64,000 nt of DNA from CAIPAT01 sp041665605 (GTDB lineage: Bacteria > Verrucomicrobiota > Lentisphaeria > Victivallales > Victivallaceae), in contig JBAYIO010000009.1 of NCBI GenBank assembly GCA_041665605.1, positions 1 through 64,000 on the forward strand. Direction: 5' to 3'. Shown one piece after another: positions 25,687 to 34,886 of the stretch. Position 1 is the stretch's first letter, and every line of letters starts with the position of its first letter. A program made the position numbers and the translations under genes. The notes beneath the pieces were generated by a model. It searched no databases, was not told where the DNA came from, and saw nothing but the letters and a program-made list of their open reading frames with translations.

Positions 25687-27831
25687 ATGAGCGGTTCAGT
25701 AAGAAAGCAGGCAATCGCGGCAATCGCTGCGGAATCCAACTGCGAAAACAAGGATGTCAAAGAATTAGCTATCACTGAAATCTACGGACAGGATGTGTTC
25801 AGTGTCAAGGTGATGATGGATTATCTTCCCAAAGACACTTACAAGAAACTGCTGTCCACAATCAGAAAAGGTGTTGCAATTGACGCATCCATCGCGGACG
25901 ACGTCGCAAATGCGATGAAACAATGGGCCATCAGCAAAGGCGCCAGCCATTACACTCATTGGTTCCAACCGCTGACCGGCTCAACCGCCGAAAAACATGA
26001 TGCATTCGTCGAAGCCGACCGTGACGGCGCGGTGATCATGAATTTCTCCGGCAAGAACCTGATTCAGGGCGAACCGGATGCTTCCAGTTTTCCGTCCGGC
26101 GGCCTGCGCGCCACTTTCGAAGCCCGCGGCTATACTGCCTGGGACCCGACCAGCCCGGCCTTCATCAAAAAAGGCAGAAACGGCGCAACGCTCTGCATTC
26201 CGACCGCGTTCTGCTCCTACACCGGAGAAGCGCTGGATAAAAAGACGCCGCTGCTGCGTTCAATTCAAATTCTCGGTGAGCATACCAAACGCCTGCTGAA
26301 ATGCTTCGGCGAAAACAGCGATGAAAAGATTGTTACGACACTTGGCGCGGAACAGGAATATTTCCTGATCGACAAGCGTCTGTATATGTGCCGTCCGGAC
26401 CTGATTCAGGCTGGCAGAACACTATTTGGAGCCGTTCCGGCGAAGCATCAACAGCTTGAAGACCATTATTTCGGTGCGATTAAACCGCGCATCCTCGCGT
26501 TCATGACCGATATTGACCAGGAACTGTGGAAGCTTGGCATCCCCGCCAAGACCAGGCACAATGAAGTTGCCCCGGCGCAGTTTGAGTTAGCTCCGATGTT
26601 CGAAGAACTTAATCTGGCTGTTGACCACAACATGATTGTCATGGAAGTAATGCGTCAAATTGCCGACAGCCACGGCCTCGTCTGCCTGCTCCATGAAAAA
26701 CCCTTCGCAGGCATTAACGGCTCGGGCAAACATAACAACTGGTCCATCAGTCAATCCGGCAGAAATCTGCTTGAGCCGGGAAAAGATCCGCACCAGAATG
26801 CGATTTTTCTGACTGTGCTGTGTGCGATTATTCAAGCTGTAGACCGTCATGCTGATCTGCTGCGGGTTTCCACCGCTCATGCCGGCAATGACCACCGTCT
26901 TGGCGCCAACGAAGCGCCGCCGGCAATCATTTCGATTTTCCTCGGCGACCAGTTGACGGATGTTATCGAACAGATTGAAAAAGGCGAAGCAAAATCATCC
27001 AAGGCCGCAAAAGTTATGCAGATTGGAGTTGATACTCTGCCGCCGCTCCCGATGGATGCCACTGACCGTAACCGTACCAGCCCGTTCGCCTTTACCGGAA
27101 ACAAGTTTGAATTCAGGGCAGTAGGTTCCAGCCAGTCCTGCGCGGGACCGAACATTACGCTGAACACCATTGTTGCAGAGTCTTTTGACGAAATTGCAAC
27201 CATCCTGGAAAAGGCCGGCAAAAAAGATTTCAACAAGGCTCTTCAGACCCTGCTCCAGAACATCATCAAAAAGCACAAACGGATCATTTTCAACGGCGAC
27301 AACTATAGTGCAGCCTGGCTGAAGGAAGCTACCAGGCGCGGACTTTATAATTTCCGCAAGACTCCGGAAGCGCTGGACCGTCTGGTAGCCAAAGAAAATG
27401 TCGCGTTATTCGAAAAATATAAAGTGCTGTCCAATGCCGAAGTCCACAGCCGCTATGAAGTGTTCAAAGAAGAATACCATAAGAAGCTGAAGATTGAAGG
27501 CGAACTGGCATTGAACATGGTAAGTACCATGTATCTGCCTACCGCGGCAGTCCAGATGAATAAACTGGCGGATACAGTTGCCAAGCTTTCTTCGATCGGA
27601 ATCAAATCCGGAGTCAAAGAACTCAAAGCGTCCATTGAAGAGATCGGCGGAATTATCGCTAAAATTGATGCGGCGGCAACTGCATTGAAGAAAGAAGTGG
27701 CTGCTGACAAACCGGCAAAAATTGCCGAAGCTCTCGCGCCGCTGAGAAAAGCAGTTGACGCACTGGAGCTGGTCGTGGATGATTCAATCTGGCCGCTGCC
27801 GAAATACAGCGAAATGCTTTTCATCTACTAA
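25687..27831 (+). CDS. glnN: Glutamine synthetase type III
   Basis: A 714-residue GSIII enzyme making glutamine from glutamate, ammonia and ATP, the length being typical of GSIII and far above GSI. Landmarks: the N-terminal GSIII region with MNFSGKNLIQGEPDASSF and FPSGGLRATFEARGYTAWD (adjacent), the metal/glutamate site LGAEQEYFLIDK, KTRHNEVAPAQFELAP, and the nucleotide region GINGSGKHNNWS. The segment RVSTAHAGNDHRLGANEAPP follows, and the long GSIII-specific C-terminus ends the protein. SD GGAGG lies 8-10 nt before the ATG. It is monocistronic between a sigma-54 promoter and a strong terminator. Confidence 0.97.
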   Translation: MSGSVRKQAIAAIAAESNCENKDVKELAITEIYGQDVFSVKVMMDYLPKDTYKKLLSTIRKGVAIDASIADDVANAMKQWAISKGASHYTHWFQPLTGSTAEKHDAFVEADRDGAVIMNFSGKNLIQGEPDASSFPSGGLRATFEARGYTAWDPTSPAFIKKGRNGATLCIPTAFCSYTGEALDKKTPLLRSIQILGEHTKRLLKCFGENSDEKIVTTLGAEQEYFLIDKRLYMCRPDLIQAGRTLFGAVPAKHQQLEDHYFGAIKPRILAFMTDIDQELWKLGIPAKTRHNEVAPAQFELAPMFEELNLAVDHNMIVMEVMRQIADSHGLVCLLHEKPFAGINGSGKHNNWSISQSGRNLLEPGKDPHQNAIFLTVLCAIIQAVDRHADLLRVSTAHAGNDHRLGANEAPPAIISIFLGDQLTDVIEQIEKGEAKSSKAAKVMQIGVDTLPPLPMDATDRNRTSPFAFTGNKFEFRAVGSSQSCAGPNITLNTIVAESFDEIATILEKAGKKDFNKALQTLLQNIIKKHKRIIFNGDNYSAAWLKEATRRGLYNFRKTPEALDRLVAKENVALFEKYKVLSNAEVHSRYEVFKEEYHKKLKIEGELALNMVSTMYLPTAAVQMNKLADTVAKLSSIGIKSGVKELKASIEEIGGIIAKIDAAATALKKEVAADKPAKIAEALAPLRKAVDALELVVDDSIWPLPKYSEMLFIY

Positions 27832-27859
27832 ATCGTTCCGGTTTCATCAACAAAACCAT

Positions 27860-27902
27860 GCGGGGAAAGAATCCTGACAGATTCTTCCCCGCTTTTATTT
27901 TT
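27860..27902 (+). terminator. glnN terminator
   Basis: A 13-14 bp stem (GCGGGGAAAGAATC with GATTCTTCCCCGC, one bulge) and a 6-nt loop are followed by TTTTATTTTT, 29 bp after the stop. Confidence 0.9.
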
Positions 27903-28093
27903 AACTGAAAAAAACAGCCTTTTAGAGCGGCAGATTTCTATCCGGCAAAATATACTCTTTGCTGTATTTTTTTCTTAAAACGGCAAATTTATTAAAAAAA
28001 TTCTTGCGTTTTCAGAAAATTATGGTCTCTTATATAGTCCGTTACCAAAAATAATATCCAGGGAAGTATTATAGAGATCGGTTTTTATATATT

Positions 28094-28732
28094 ATGGCTA
28101 TGGAAAATAAAGTATCTCATGTAATTGAATTTAACAGTAAAAATTCTACTTACAATAAGATTGTAGAAACAGATGTTGCCACTGGAAGTGAAACCCTGAT
28201 CTGGAAAAAAGAGAATGTCAGGGAGCTTGCCATACTGGATAAAGTAAGATATCTGTCCCCCCAGGAATGGTCTTGTCTGCTAAGCCAGCTCAATGCGATT
28301 ATTGAATATAATAACAGCGTGTCAGATCCCGATGAAATGGTGAGCGTGGAAGGCGGACTGGTTACTATTTTTGACATTTTCCCGAATGACTATAAAAATG
28401 CCAGCGGGAATTTTCTGCCCGGAGGCACTTTCTTCTACAGGCAGAAAATAGATGACGGGAAATATACTTTCGGCTACAGCGGCGTTGTATGGAGAGTGGG
28501 CAATCCCAATATTCCCAAATCATATATTGAATTAAAGTCAAAAGATTTCAGCGCCACCAATACTGTTTCGCTTGGCCGTTTCGGCTCCACCAAAAAAGAA
28601 ACGCCCAAACCGGTGCCTAAAAAAGAAGAACCCAAGCTGGCTACTAAAAAAGAGATACCCCCGGAACCTTTGGACAGCGGCGCAAATATTGATCTGCGCA
28701 GAGCGTACAGTCAAATGGGCATTAAATTTTAA
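28094..28732 (+). CDS. Unrecognised protein with Pro/Lys-rich linker
   Basis: A 212-residue protein I do not recognise. Residues 1-160 look globular, of mixed alpha/beta composition, and end in VWRVGNPNIPKSYIELKSKDF. Residues 165-195 form a disordered Lys/Pro/Glu linker (KKETPKPVPKKEEPKLATKK), and a short conserved-looking tail (DLRRAYSQMGIKF) closes it. There is no signal peptide or membrane segment. ATG 28094 and ATG 28100 are both possible and neither has a good SD. It has its own terminator and no functional neighbour. A scaffold or docking role for the tail is speculation. Confidence 0.6.
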   Translation: MAMENKVSHVIEFNSKNSTYNKIVETDVATGSETLIWKKENVRELAILDKVRYLSPQEWSCLLSQLNAIIEYNNSVSDPDEMVSVEGGLVTIFDIFPNDYKNASGNFLPGGTFFYRQKIDDGKYTFGYSGVVWRVGNPNIPKSYIELKSKDFSATNTVSLGRFGSTKKETPKPVPKKEEPKLATKKEIPPEPLDSGANIDLRRAYSQMGIKF

Positions 28733-28780
28733 AGCTCTGCTGACGATCCGGTACCGGTCTTCATGCTCCGTCAGAACATA

Positions 28781-28816
28781 AAAAAATCCCCGTCAGAAGA
28801 CTGTCGGGGATTTTTT
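28781..28816. terminator. Bidirectional terminator between convergent genes
   Basis: An AAAAAATCCCCGTCAG arm pairs perfectly with CTGTCGGGGATTTTTT around an AAGA loop if the A/T flanks are included. Both strands therefore read a G/C stem followed by a T-tract. It serves the plus-strand gene ending at 28732 and the minus-strand phosphomannomutase gene ending at 28831. Confidence 0.9.
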
Positions 28817-28830
28817 ATTGGGAACCTGTA

Positions 28831-30147
28831 TCAGCCGCGAATCAGCGCAAGCAGTTCGTCGCGCTTTGTTTCCATTCCGGCCCGGGTTTTAGCTTCGACG
28901 ATCAGCCGGAGCAGCGGTTCGGTGTTGGATGAGCGGACGTTGAACCACCAGTCGTTGTATTCAACTGAAATGCCGTCCAGTTCAAACATGCGGCCGTCAG
29001 CGTATTTCGCCTTGATTTTGGCGAGGACTGCCGGCACATCGGCGACTTTGGAATTAATTTCGCCGCTGGCGAAGTATTTCCGGAGCGGCGCAACCAGCTC
29101 GCTGACCTTTTTGCCGGTCTTGCAAATGAGGTTGGCCAGTTTGATGAAAGCCAGTCCCTGGGATTCGGCGGTGTAGTTTTCCCGGAAATAATAATGCCCG
29201 GAAAGTTCCCCGGCAAACACTGCGTCATACTGCCGCATCTGGGCTTTAATGAACGCATGTCCGACACGGGACATGATCGCCTTGCCGCCGTTCTGTTCAA
29301 TACACTCCTTAACCGCCCAACTGCTTCTGAGGTCATAAAGAATCGTGGCAGGGCCGTCGGACAGGATATCCTGGGCAATCAGCGCGGTGAAAAGGTCCAT
29401 CGGGATGACCTCGCCCTGATTGTCAACAAAGCCGCAGCGGTCGGCGTCGCCGTCAAAACCGGCCCCGAAATCAGCGCCGGTTTCCCGGACTTTTTCACGC
29501 AGGGCGTCTAGGGTGTCGAGCTTCAGCGGGTTGGCTTCGTGATTCGGGAACGTGCCGTCAAGTTCCTTGTACAGCGGAATTATTTCAAACAAGTTTTCAA
29601 TGCCGGCGATTTCATACGAGCCCATGGCATTCGCGTAATCAACGACAACTTTGAGTTTGCGGCTGAGCTTGGCATGTTTTGCGAGAAAAGCCCCGTATTC
29701 AGGCGCAATGTCATACGTGGTGATTTTACCTTTGACATCAGATTTTTTCCAGCTTTTCGCGGCGACGATCTGTTCAATATCGGCAATCCCGGTCGCGCCG
29801 CTGATCGGCACCGCCTGGGCTCTGCACAGCTTGAACCCGTTCCATTCGCCGGGATTGTGCGACGCGGTGATAATAATGCTGCCGTCCGCCCCCAGCTTGC
29901 CGTTGGCAAAATAGGACATCGGGGTGGAGCAGAGACCGAGATTGATGACATCCGCCCCCTGGTCCGTCATGCCTCTGGCCAGCGCATCGAACAGGGGTTT
30001 GGAATGCGGGCGCATATCCCTGCCGACGACGACTTTCTTCGCGCCGGTGAATTCGATATAGGCGCGGCCTATCTGTTCAGCGATTTCTTCATTAAGCTGT
30101 TCGGGGTAAATCCCGCGGATATCATAAGCTTTATAAATTCCGGACAT
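28831..30147 (-). CDS. manB: Phosphomannomutase/phosphoglucomutase
   Basis: A 438-residue alpha-D-phosphohexomutase interconverting hexose-6-P and hexose-1-P for sugar nucleotide and envelope polysaccharide synthesis. Landmarks in order: YKAYDIRGIYP at the N-terminus, the catalytic phosphoserine loop TASHNP with S96, the metal loop GFDGDADRCGF, the sugar-binding loop GELSGHYYF (the Glu-x-Ser pattern of PMM/PGM), and the phosphate-binding RSSNTEPLLRL near the end. SD AGGAGG lies 6 nt before the ATG. The symbol follows the PMM/PGM subgroup; the preferred sugar is not determined. Confidence 0.9.
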   Translation of the reverse strand: MSGIYKAYDIRGIYPEQLNEEIAEQIGRAYIEFTGAKKVVVGRDMRPHSKPLFDALARGMTDQGADVINLGLCSTPMSYFANGKLGADGSIIITASHNPGEWNGFKLCRAQAVPISGATGIADIEQIVAAKSWKKSDVKGKITTYDIAPEYGAFLAKHAKLSRKLKVVVDYANAMGSYEIAGIENLFEIIPLYKELDGTFPNHEANPLKLDTLDALREKVRETGADFGAGFDGDADRCGFVDNQGEVIPMDLFTALIAQDILSDGPATILYDLRSSWAVKECIEQNGGKAIMSRVGHAFIKAQMRQYDAVFAGELSGHYYFRENYTAESQGLAFIKLANLICKTGKKVSELVAPLRKYFASGEINSKVADVPAVLAKIKAKYADGRMFELDGISVEYNDWWFNVRSSNTEPLLRLIVEAKTRAGMETKRDELLALIRG

Positions 30148-30185
30148 TAATTGCCTCCTTTAGATAGTTTTATTGAACAACTTAT

Positions 30186-30214
30186 AAAATACTCTTCCGG
30201 ATTTACTCTATCAA
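30186..30214 (-). promoter_or_regulatory. Candidate promoter of the phosphomannomutase gene
   Basis: On the minus strand TTGATA (30214-30209) and TATTTT (30191-30186) are 17 bp apart, about 30 bp upstream of the ATG region. This was assigned by eye only. Confidence 0.4.
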
Positions 30215-30564
30215 ATCCGGATTCGGCGAATATTTCATAAAATATCATCTAATTCAGACGCTGAATTATGACTCCTCTCTTTCCCCGTTTTGAGCGCATG
30301 ACCCCCTCAACGGTTTTCGTAATCCGGGAGTTCCGGTAAAACCGGGGATCGCCGTTATCGGCAATCGCGCCCATATTATTCCCATAAATTTCCACTCATA
30401 GTCCCCATTAGGAACTATAAACCCCGGTGATGAAAAGCGCCGGGTGGCCAAGCTGCGCGAGTCATCGTCGGTGAAGTCCGAACGCGGCAGTTTTTTTGAA
30501 AATATACTTGCAGACGCGATGAATTAATATATCTTTCATAAACCGCAAGCGCCGGAGAAAAATT
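30215..30564. other. Gene-free spacer between divergent genes
   Basis: About 350 bp with no credible coding frame; a 61-codon minus-strand frame here has no SD and low-complexity content. It must hold the promoter of the downstream plus-strand pair; no clear hexamer pair or known riboswitch was recognised. Confidence 0.45.
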
Positions 30565-33186
30565 ATGGATATGCAATTCAGTTCCGGAAACGAGTCGCTG
30601 GACAGTGTTCTGGGGGGCATCCGCCAGGGCGATAATTGTGTCTGGCAGGTTGACCATATTGAGAATTACCGGTATTTCGTCAACGCGTTTGTCCGGAAAG
30701 CCGCCGCAGACGGCAGGAAAATCATCTATTTCCGTTTCGCCCCCCATGAATCCCTGATCCCGGAAGGCGTGCAGGTTAGTGAGTATAAATTCGCGCCGGA
30801 AAAGGGGTTTGAAAACTTCCTGATCGGCATCCTGGACGTTATTGACGAACACGGAACCGGCGGCTGTTATGTTTTCGACTCCCTTTCCGACCTGGCGGCG
30901 GACTGGAACTGCGACCGGATGCTGGGCTGCTTCTTCATGCTGGTCTGCCCGCATCTCTACAAGCTGGATACCGTGGCGTACTTTGTCATCATCCGCAATA
31001 TGCACGGTCCGCTGGCCACCGACATCATCCATGACACGGCCCAGGTGGTGATCGACATCTACGCTGGCAAAGAGCATATTTACATTCAGCCGATAAAGGT
31101 CAAGAACCGCTATTCCCCGACGCTGTACATGCTGCACATCTGCCGCAGTGATGTGTTCATGCCGGAAACCCGCAGTTATGTGGTGTCCAAAATCCTCGGG
31201 GGCATCGAACAGCCCTGGCTGAACTTCACCATTGACCGGCCCGGCATCTGGACCAATATCATTATCAACGCCAAGCGCCTGCACGATCAACTGCAAGCCG
31301 GCGCCGTCAGTTTTCCGCCGGAGGCTGATCGCGAAGCATTGCGCAGAAAGCTTATCCGGATGATGATTACGGAGGATGAATCCGTCTTTAATTTAAGCTG
31401 CAAATACTTTGAACTGGGCGACCTGATCGCCATCGCCAAGCGGATGATCGGCACCGGGCTGATCGGGGGCAAATCCGTCGGCATGCTGCTGGCCCAGTCC
31501 ATCATGAAGAAAGCCGACCCCAAATGGGAGACCAGGCTGGAGCCGCATGACTCCTTCTTCATCGGTTCCGACGTGTTCTATACTTATATCATCCAGAACG
31601 ACTGCTGGTGGGATTTGCGCCGGATCAAACGCTCGACCGGCGACTTTTCCGCCGCGTCCGAATTCAGGCGCAAAATTCTGCGGGGGCATTTCCCGAAAGA
31701 CGTCGAGGAGCGGTTCAAGCTGATGCTTAATTATTACGGGCAAAGTCCGATCATCGTGCGTTCCAGCAGCCTGCTGGAAGACGCTTACGGCAATGCGTTT
31801 TCCGGCAAATATGAAAGCTATTTCTGCGTCAACCGCGGTACGCCGGAGGAGAGAATGGAGGCATTCGCCGAGGCGGTCAGAAATGTTTATGCCAGCACCA
31901 TGAACGAGAACGCGCTGGCGTACCGGCTGCACAAAGGGCTGCTGGAAAAGGAGGAACGCATGGGGCTGCTGGTTCAGCGCGTATCAGGCAATTTCCATGA
32001 ACATTCCTATTTCCCGCAAATCGCCGGCGTCGGCTACTCGTTTAATCCGTTCGCCTGGAATAAAAAAATCGACCCGTCAAAAGGGGTTTTGCGCCTGGTG
32101 TTCGGCCTGGGCACCCGCGCCGTGGAGCAGCATGCCGGCGATCACACCCGGATTGTGGCCATCAATCAGCCGCTGCTGCGCCCTGAATCCGATGCCGGCC
32201 AGATTGGAAAATACAGCCAGAAAATTATGGATATCCTGAGTTTCAACTCCAACAAGCCGGAATCCGTGAAATTCAGCGATATCGCGGGCAATGAAAACAT
32301 TCCGGCGCTGTCGCTTTTCGCGTCAAAGGACGAGGAGATGCTTGAACGGGCGAAACAGATGAAAGTTAAAAAAGTGTTTCCGTGGATATTGTCTTTTGAA
32401 AAGCTGCTCACATGCACTGAATTCATTCAGGACATGGGTGAAATTCTTAAAACGCTGGAGGAAGCGTACCGGCATCCGGTGGACATTGAATTCTCGGCAA
32501 ACTTCGTCAATGAGGAGGAATACCGGATTAACATTCTGCAATGCCGCCCGTTTCATTTTACCGGCAACGCCAAAGAACTGGTCGCCCCGCAGAATATACC
32601 GGACGGGGATATTCTGCTCCGCACATTCGATCCGCTGCTGGGGCAAAGCAAATACGATCCGGTCGGCAAGATCATTTACATTGAGCCTGAACGCTACAGT
32701 TCAATGTCCATCCAGGACCGGTATGCCGTCGCCCGGCTGATCGGAGAAATCACCAATTATTTCACCCATGACGACAATCTCATGCTGATCGGCCCCGGCC
32801 GCTGGGGCACGGCGATGCCGTCGCTGGGCATTCCGGTTAATTTCAATGAAATAAAGAATGTCTCCATACTCTGTGAACTGGCGCTGATGCACGAAAATCT
32901 CAGTCCGGACATTTCACTGGGAACACATTTTTTCAACGATCTGGTTGAAATGCAGATCATGTATATGTCCATGAACATCATCAGCGCCGGCAATCTGTTC
33001 AACCGCCATTACATCACCGGCGCGCATAACCTGCTGCCGGACATTATTCCCGCCCGCGCCGACATGGCGGATGCGGTCTTCGTCGTTGACGCGGCATCCA
33101 TCAAGCAGGGTTATGCCTGTTACATTCATGCGGATACGGTAAAACAGAAAGGCATGGTATTTTTCCGCAAAGGAGACGAAAAATGA
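30565..33186 (+). CDS. KaiC-like domain fused to PEP/pyruvate-binding (PPDK-type) domain
   Basis: An 873-residue two-part protein. Residues 1-240 resemble a RecA/KaiC fold (SGNESLDSVLGGIRQGDNCVW at the start, a YVFDSLSDLAADW strand-2 segment), but the Walker A Lys-Thr is missing: QVDHIEN stands where GxxGxGKT should be. Residues from about 295 on match the pyruvate-phosphate dikinase/PEP synthase nucleotide-binding domain, with GLIGGKSVGML at 298-308 and VRSSSLLEDAYGNAFSGKYES near 398-420. The swivelling phospho-His domain and the PEP barrel of true PPDK/PpsA are absent. SD GGAG lies 7 nt from the ATG. The stop overlaps the next start (ATGA). A regulatory or phosphotransfer role is an inference. 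Confidence 0.75.
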   Translation: MDMQFSSGNESLDSVLGGIRQGDNCVWQVDHIENYRYFVNAFVRKAAADGRKIIYFRFAPHESLIPEGVQVSEYKFAPEKGFENFLIGILDVIDEHGTGGCYVFDSLSDLAADWNCDRMLGCFFMLVCPHLYKLDTVAYFVIIRNMHGPLATDIIHDTAQVVIDIYAGKEHIYIQPIKVKNRYSPTLYMLHICRSDVFMPETRSYVVSKILGGIEQPWLNFTIDRPGIWTNIIINAKRLHDQLQAGAVSFPPEADREALRRKLIRMMITEDESVFNLSCKYFELGDLIAIAKRMIGTGLIGGKSVGMLLAQSIMKKADPKWETRLEPHDSFFIGSDVFYTYIIQNDCWWDLRRIKRSTGDFSAASEFRRKILRGHFPKDVEERFKLMLNYYGQSPIIVRSSSLLEDAYGNAFSGKYESYFCVNRGTPEERMEAFAEAVRNVYASTMNENALAYRLHKGLLEKEERMGLLVQRVSGNFHEHSYFPQIAGVGYSFNPFAWNKKIDPSKGVLRLVFGLGTRAVEQHAGDHTRIVAINQPLLRPESDAGQIGKYSQKIMDILSFNSNKPESVKFSDIAGNENIPALSLFASKDEEMLERAKQMKVKKVFPWILSFEKLLTCTEFIQDMGEILKTLEEAYRHPVDIEFSANFVNEEEYRINILQCRPFHFTGNAKELVAPQNIPDGDILLRTFDPLLGQSKYDPVGKIIYIEPERYSSMSIQDRYAVARLIGEITNYFTHDDNLMLIGPGRWGTAMPSLGIPVNFNEIKNVSILCELALMHENLSPDISLGTHFFNDLVEMQIMYMSMNIISAGNLFNRHYITGAHNLLPDIIPARADMADAVFVVDAASIKQGYACYIHADTVKQKGMVFFRKGDEK

Positions 33187-34829
33187 ATCGAAGCATTGCA
33201 CAGTATTTATTAGACAGCATTAAAACCATGGGTGTTGCAGATGTATTCGGCGTTCCCGGCGACTTTTCGTTTCCGCTGACTGATGCGGTCTGCAATGACC
33301 CGGAGTTGCGCTGGATCGGCAACTGTAACGAGCTCAACGCCGCCTATGCCGCCGACGGCTATGCCAGAATCAAAGGTTTCGCCGCCTTGTCGACGACGTT
33401 CGGGGTCGGGGAACTTTCCGCGCTCTGCGGAGTTGCCGGGGCTTACGCCGAGCATCTGCCGGTTATCCATATTGTCGGCATACCGCCGACAAAAACAATG
33501 CTGAACAAGCGGATCGTCCATCACACGCTTGGCACCGGTAACTTTGAAATCTTCAAACAGGCAGCCTCCAGCATGGTTTGCGCCTCGGCGACGCTTACGC
33601 CGGAGAATGCAATTCCAGAAATAAAGCGGACGCTTGAAGCGGCAGTTTACCATCACCGCCCGGTATATTTTGCCATTCCGCTGGATTACGGCAATCTGCC
33701 GGTTATCGGCCGGGAGGAAATTGGCGTTTTGACCATCCCGCGGAGCGATCAGGCGACCTTGCGGGAAGCCGTTGCCGCGATTCATGACAAATTGACAAAA
33801 TCCGCATCGCCGGCGGCGCTGGCGGGATACCTGATCCGGCGGTTGAACTTGCAGGATATGGCAACCAGGCTGATTGAAAAGACGGATCTGCCGTTTGCGA
33901 CGATGTTTATGGATAAAACCACGCTGGACGAATCGCTCAAACAATATGCCGGCATTTATGACGGCAGGATTATGAATCAGGAAGTCAGGGACTTTATCGA
34001 GAACAGCGACTGTGTTTTAAATATCGGCGCACTCTGGAGCGACTTTAACACCGGAGCTTTCAGCGCAAATATCGACCGGACAAAAATGATTTCCATAATG
34101 CATCATCATGTAACCGTGGGCTATGCAACCTATTGCAAGGTGGAAATGGAGGATGTTATCAATGGCCTGCTGCAACTGGCCGCACCGAAAAACGCAGTCC
34201 GTCCTGAAGTCAAAAAACTGGGACAGCCGCAAGGGATTCCGGGCGACAATATCACTCCTGACTATTTTTATCCCGCGCTGGAGAAGTTTTTAAAGCCCGG
34301 GGATATCGTTGTGGCGGAAACCGGCACCGTCTCAATGGGTCTGGGCTTCGCGAAGATGCCGGAAAAGTCCATTTTTCTGAACCAGACATTGTGGGGTTCA
34401 ATCGGCTGGGCAACGCCCGCCGCGCTGGGCGCCGCGCTGGGTGCCCCCGGCCGCCGCGTGGTATTAATCACCGGCGAAGGTTCGCATCAGTTGACGGTCC
34501 AGGAAGTCGGCCAGTTTGCCCGTTTCGGGCTTAAACCGGTGATCATCGTGCTCAATAATGACGGGTATCTGATAGAGCGCCTGCTGTGCGAAAATCCCGA
34601 CATCTATTATAACAATCTGGCGCAATGGCAGTATTCCAGACTGCCGGAAGCTTTCGGCTGTGAAGGCTGGCTGTCGGTTAAAGTCACTAAAAATGGCGAA
34701 CTCGAAGATGCGTTCAAGAAGACCGGGGAATGCGATTGCGCGGCCTACATTGAAGTGTGCATGGATAAAATGGCCGCATCGGAACTGGCGATGAGAATAC
34801 ACGATTCGATAAAGAATCTGTATTCCTGA
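33183..34829 (+). CDS. Thiamine-diphosphate 2-oxoacid decarboxylase (pyruvate/indolepyruvate type)
   Basis: A 548-residue ThDP enzyme of the pyruvate/indolepyruvate/phenylpyruvate decarboxylase group. Visible: PGDF with D27, cofactor-activating E50 in NELNAAYAADGYAR, and the adjacent active-site His pair H113-H114 (VHHTLG) typical of decarboxylases rather than acetolactate synthase. The ThDP-Mg motif reads GEGSHQLT ... LNNDGY, with Glu where GDGS is usual. It probably makes an aldehyde from a 2-oxoacid. Its ATG overlaps the upstream TGA by 4 bp, so it is translationally coupled to the PPDK-like protein, hinting at shared pyruvate chemistry. Confidence 0.88.
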   Translation: MNRSIAQYLLDSIKTMGVADVFGVPGDFSFPLTDAVCNDPELRWIGNCNELNAAYAADGYARIKGFAALSTTFGVGELSALCGVAGAYAEHLPVIHIVGIPPTKTMLNKRIVHHTLGTGNFEIFKQAASSMVCASATLTPENAIPEIKRTLEAAVYHHRPVYFAIPLDYGNLPVIGREEIGVLTIPRSDQATLREAVAAIHDKLTKSASPAALAGYLIRRLNLQDMATRLIEKTDLPFATMFMDKTTLDESLKQYAGIYDGRIMNQEVRDFIENSDCVLNIGALWSDFNTGAFSANIDRTKMISIMHHHVTVGYATYCKVEMEDVINGLLQLAAPKNAVRPEVKKLGQPQGIPGDNITPDYFYPALEKFLKPGDIVVAETGTVSMGLGFAKMPEKSIFLNQTLWGSIGWATPAALGAALGAPGRRVVLITGEGSHQLTVQEVGQFARFGLKPVIIVLNNDGYLIERLLCENPDIYYNNLAQWQYSRLPEAFGCEGWLSVKVTKNGELEDAFKKTGECDCAAYIEVCMDKMAASELAMRIHDSIKNLYS

Positions 34830-34846
34830 ACAGCATGCGGAACGGT

Positions 34847-34879
34847 CAATTCCGCTCCGTTTCTGACGGAGCGGAATTG
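34847..34879. terminator. Strong hairpin between convergent genes
   Basis: A perfect 14-bp stem (CAATTCCGCTCCGT, loop TTCTG, ACGGAGCGGAATTG) lies in the 57-bp gap between the decarboxylase gene and gcvPB. There is no T-tract on either strand, so termination may be inefficient or the hairpin may protect both 3' ends. Confidence 0.5.
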
Positions 34880-34886
34880 CCGGAGT

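Noticed and set aside
25410..25775. 121-codon minus-strand frame overlapping the glnN start
   Set aside because: It runs over the sigma-54 promoter, the palindromes and the glnN coding start, with AT-rich composition and no SD.
30415..31296. 293-codon minus-strand frame
   Set aside because: It is the antisense shadow of the KaiC-like/PPDK-like gene, whose motifs are clear on the plus strand.
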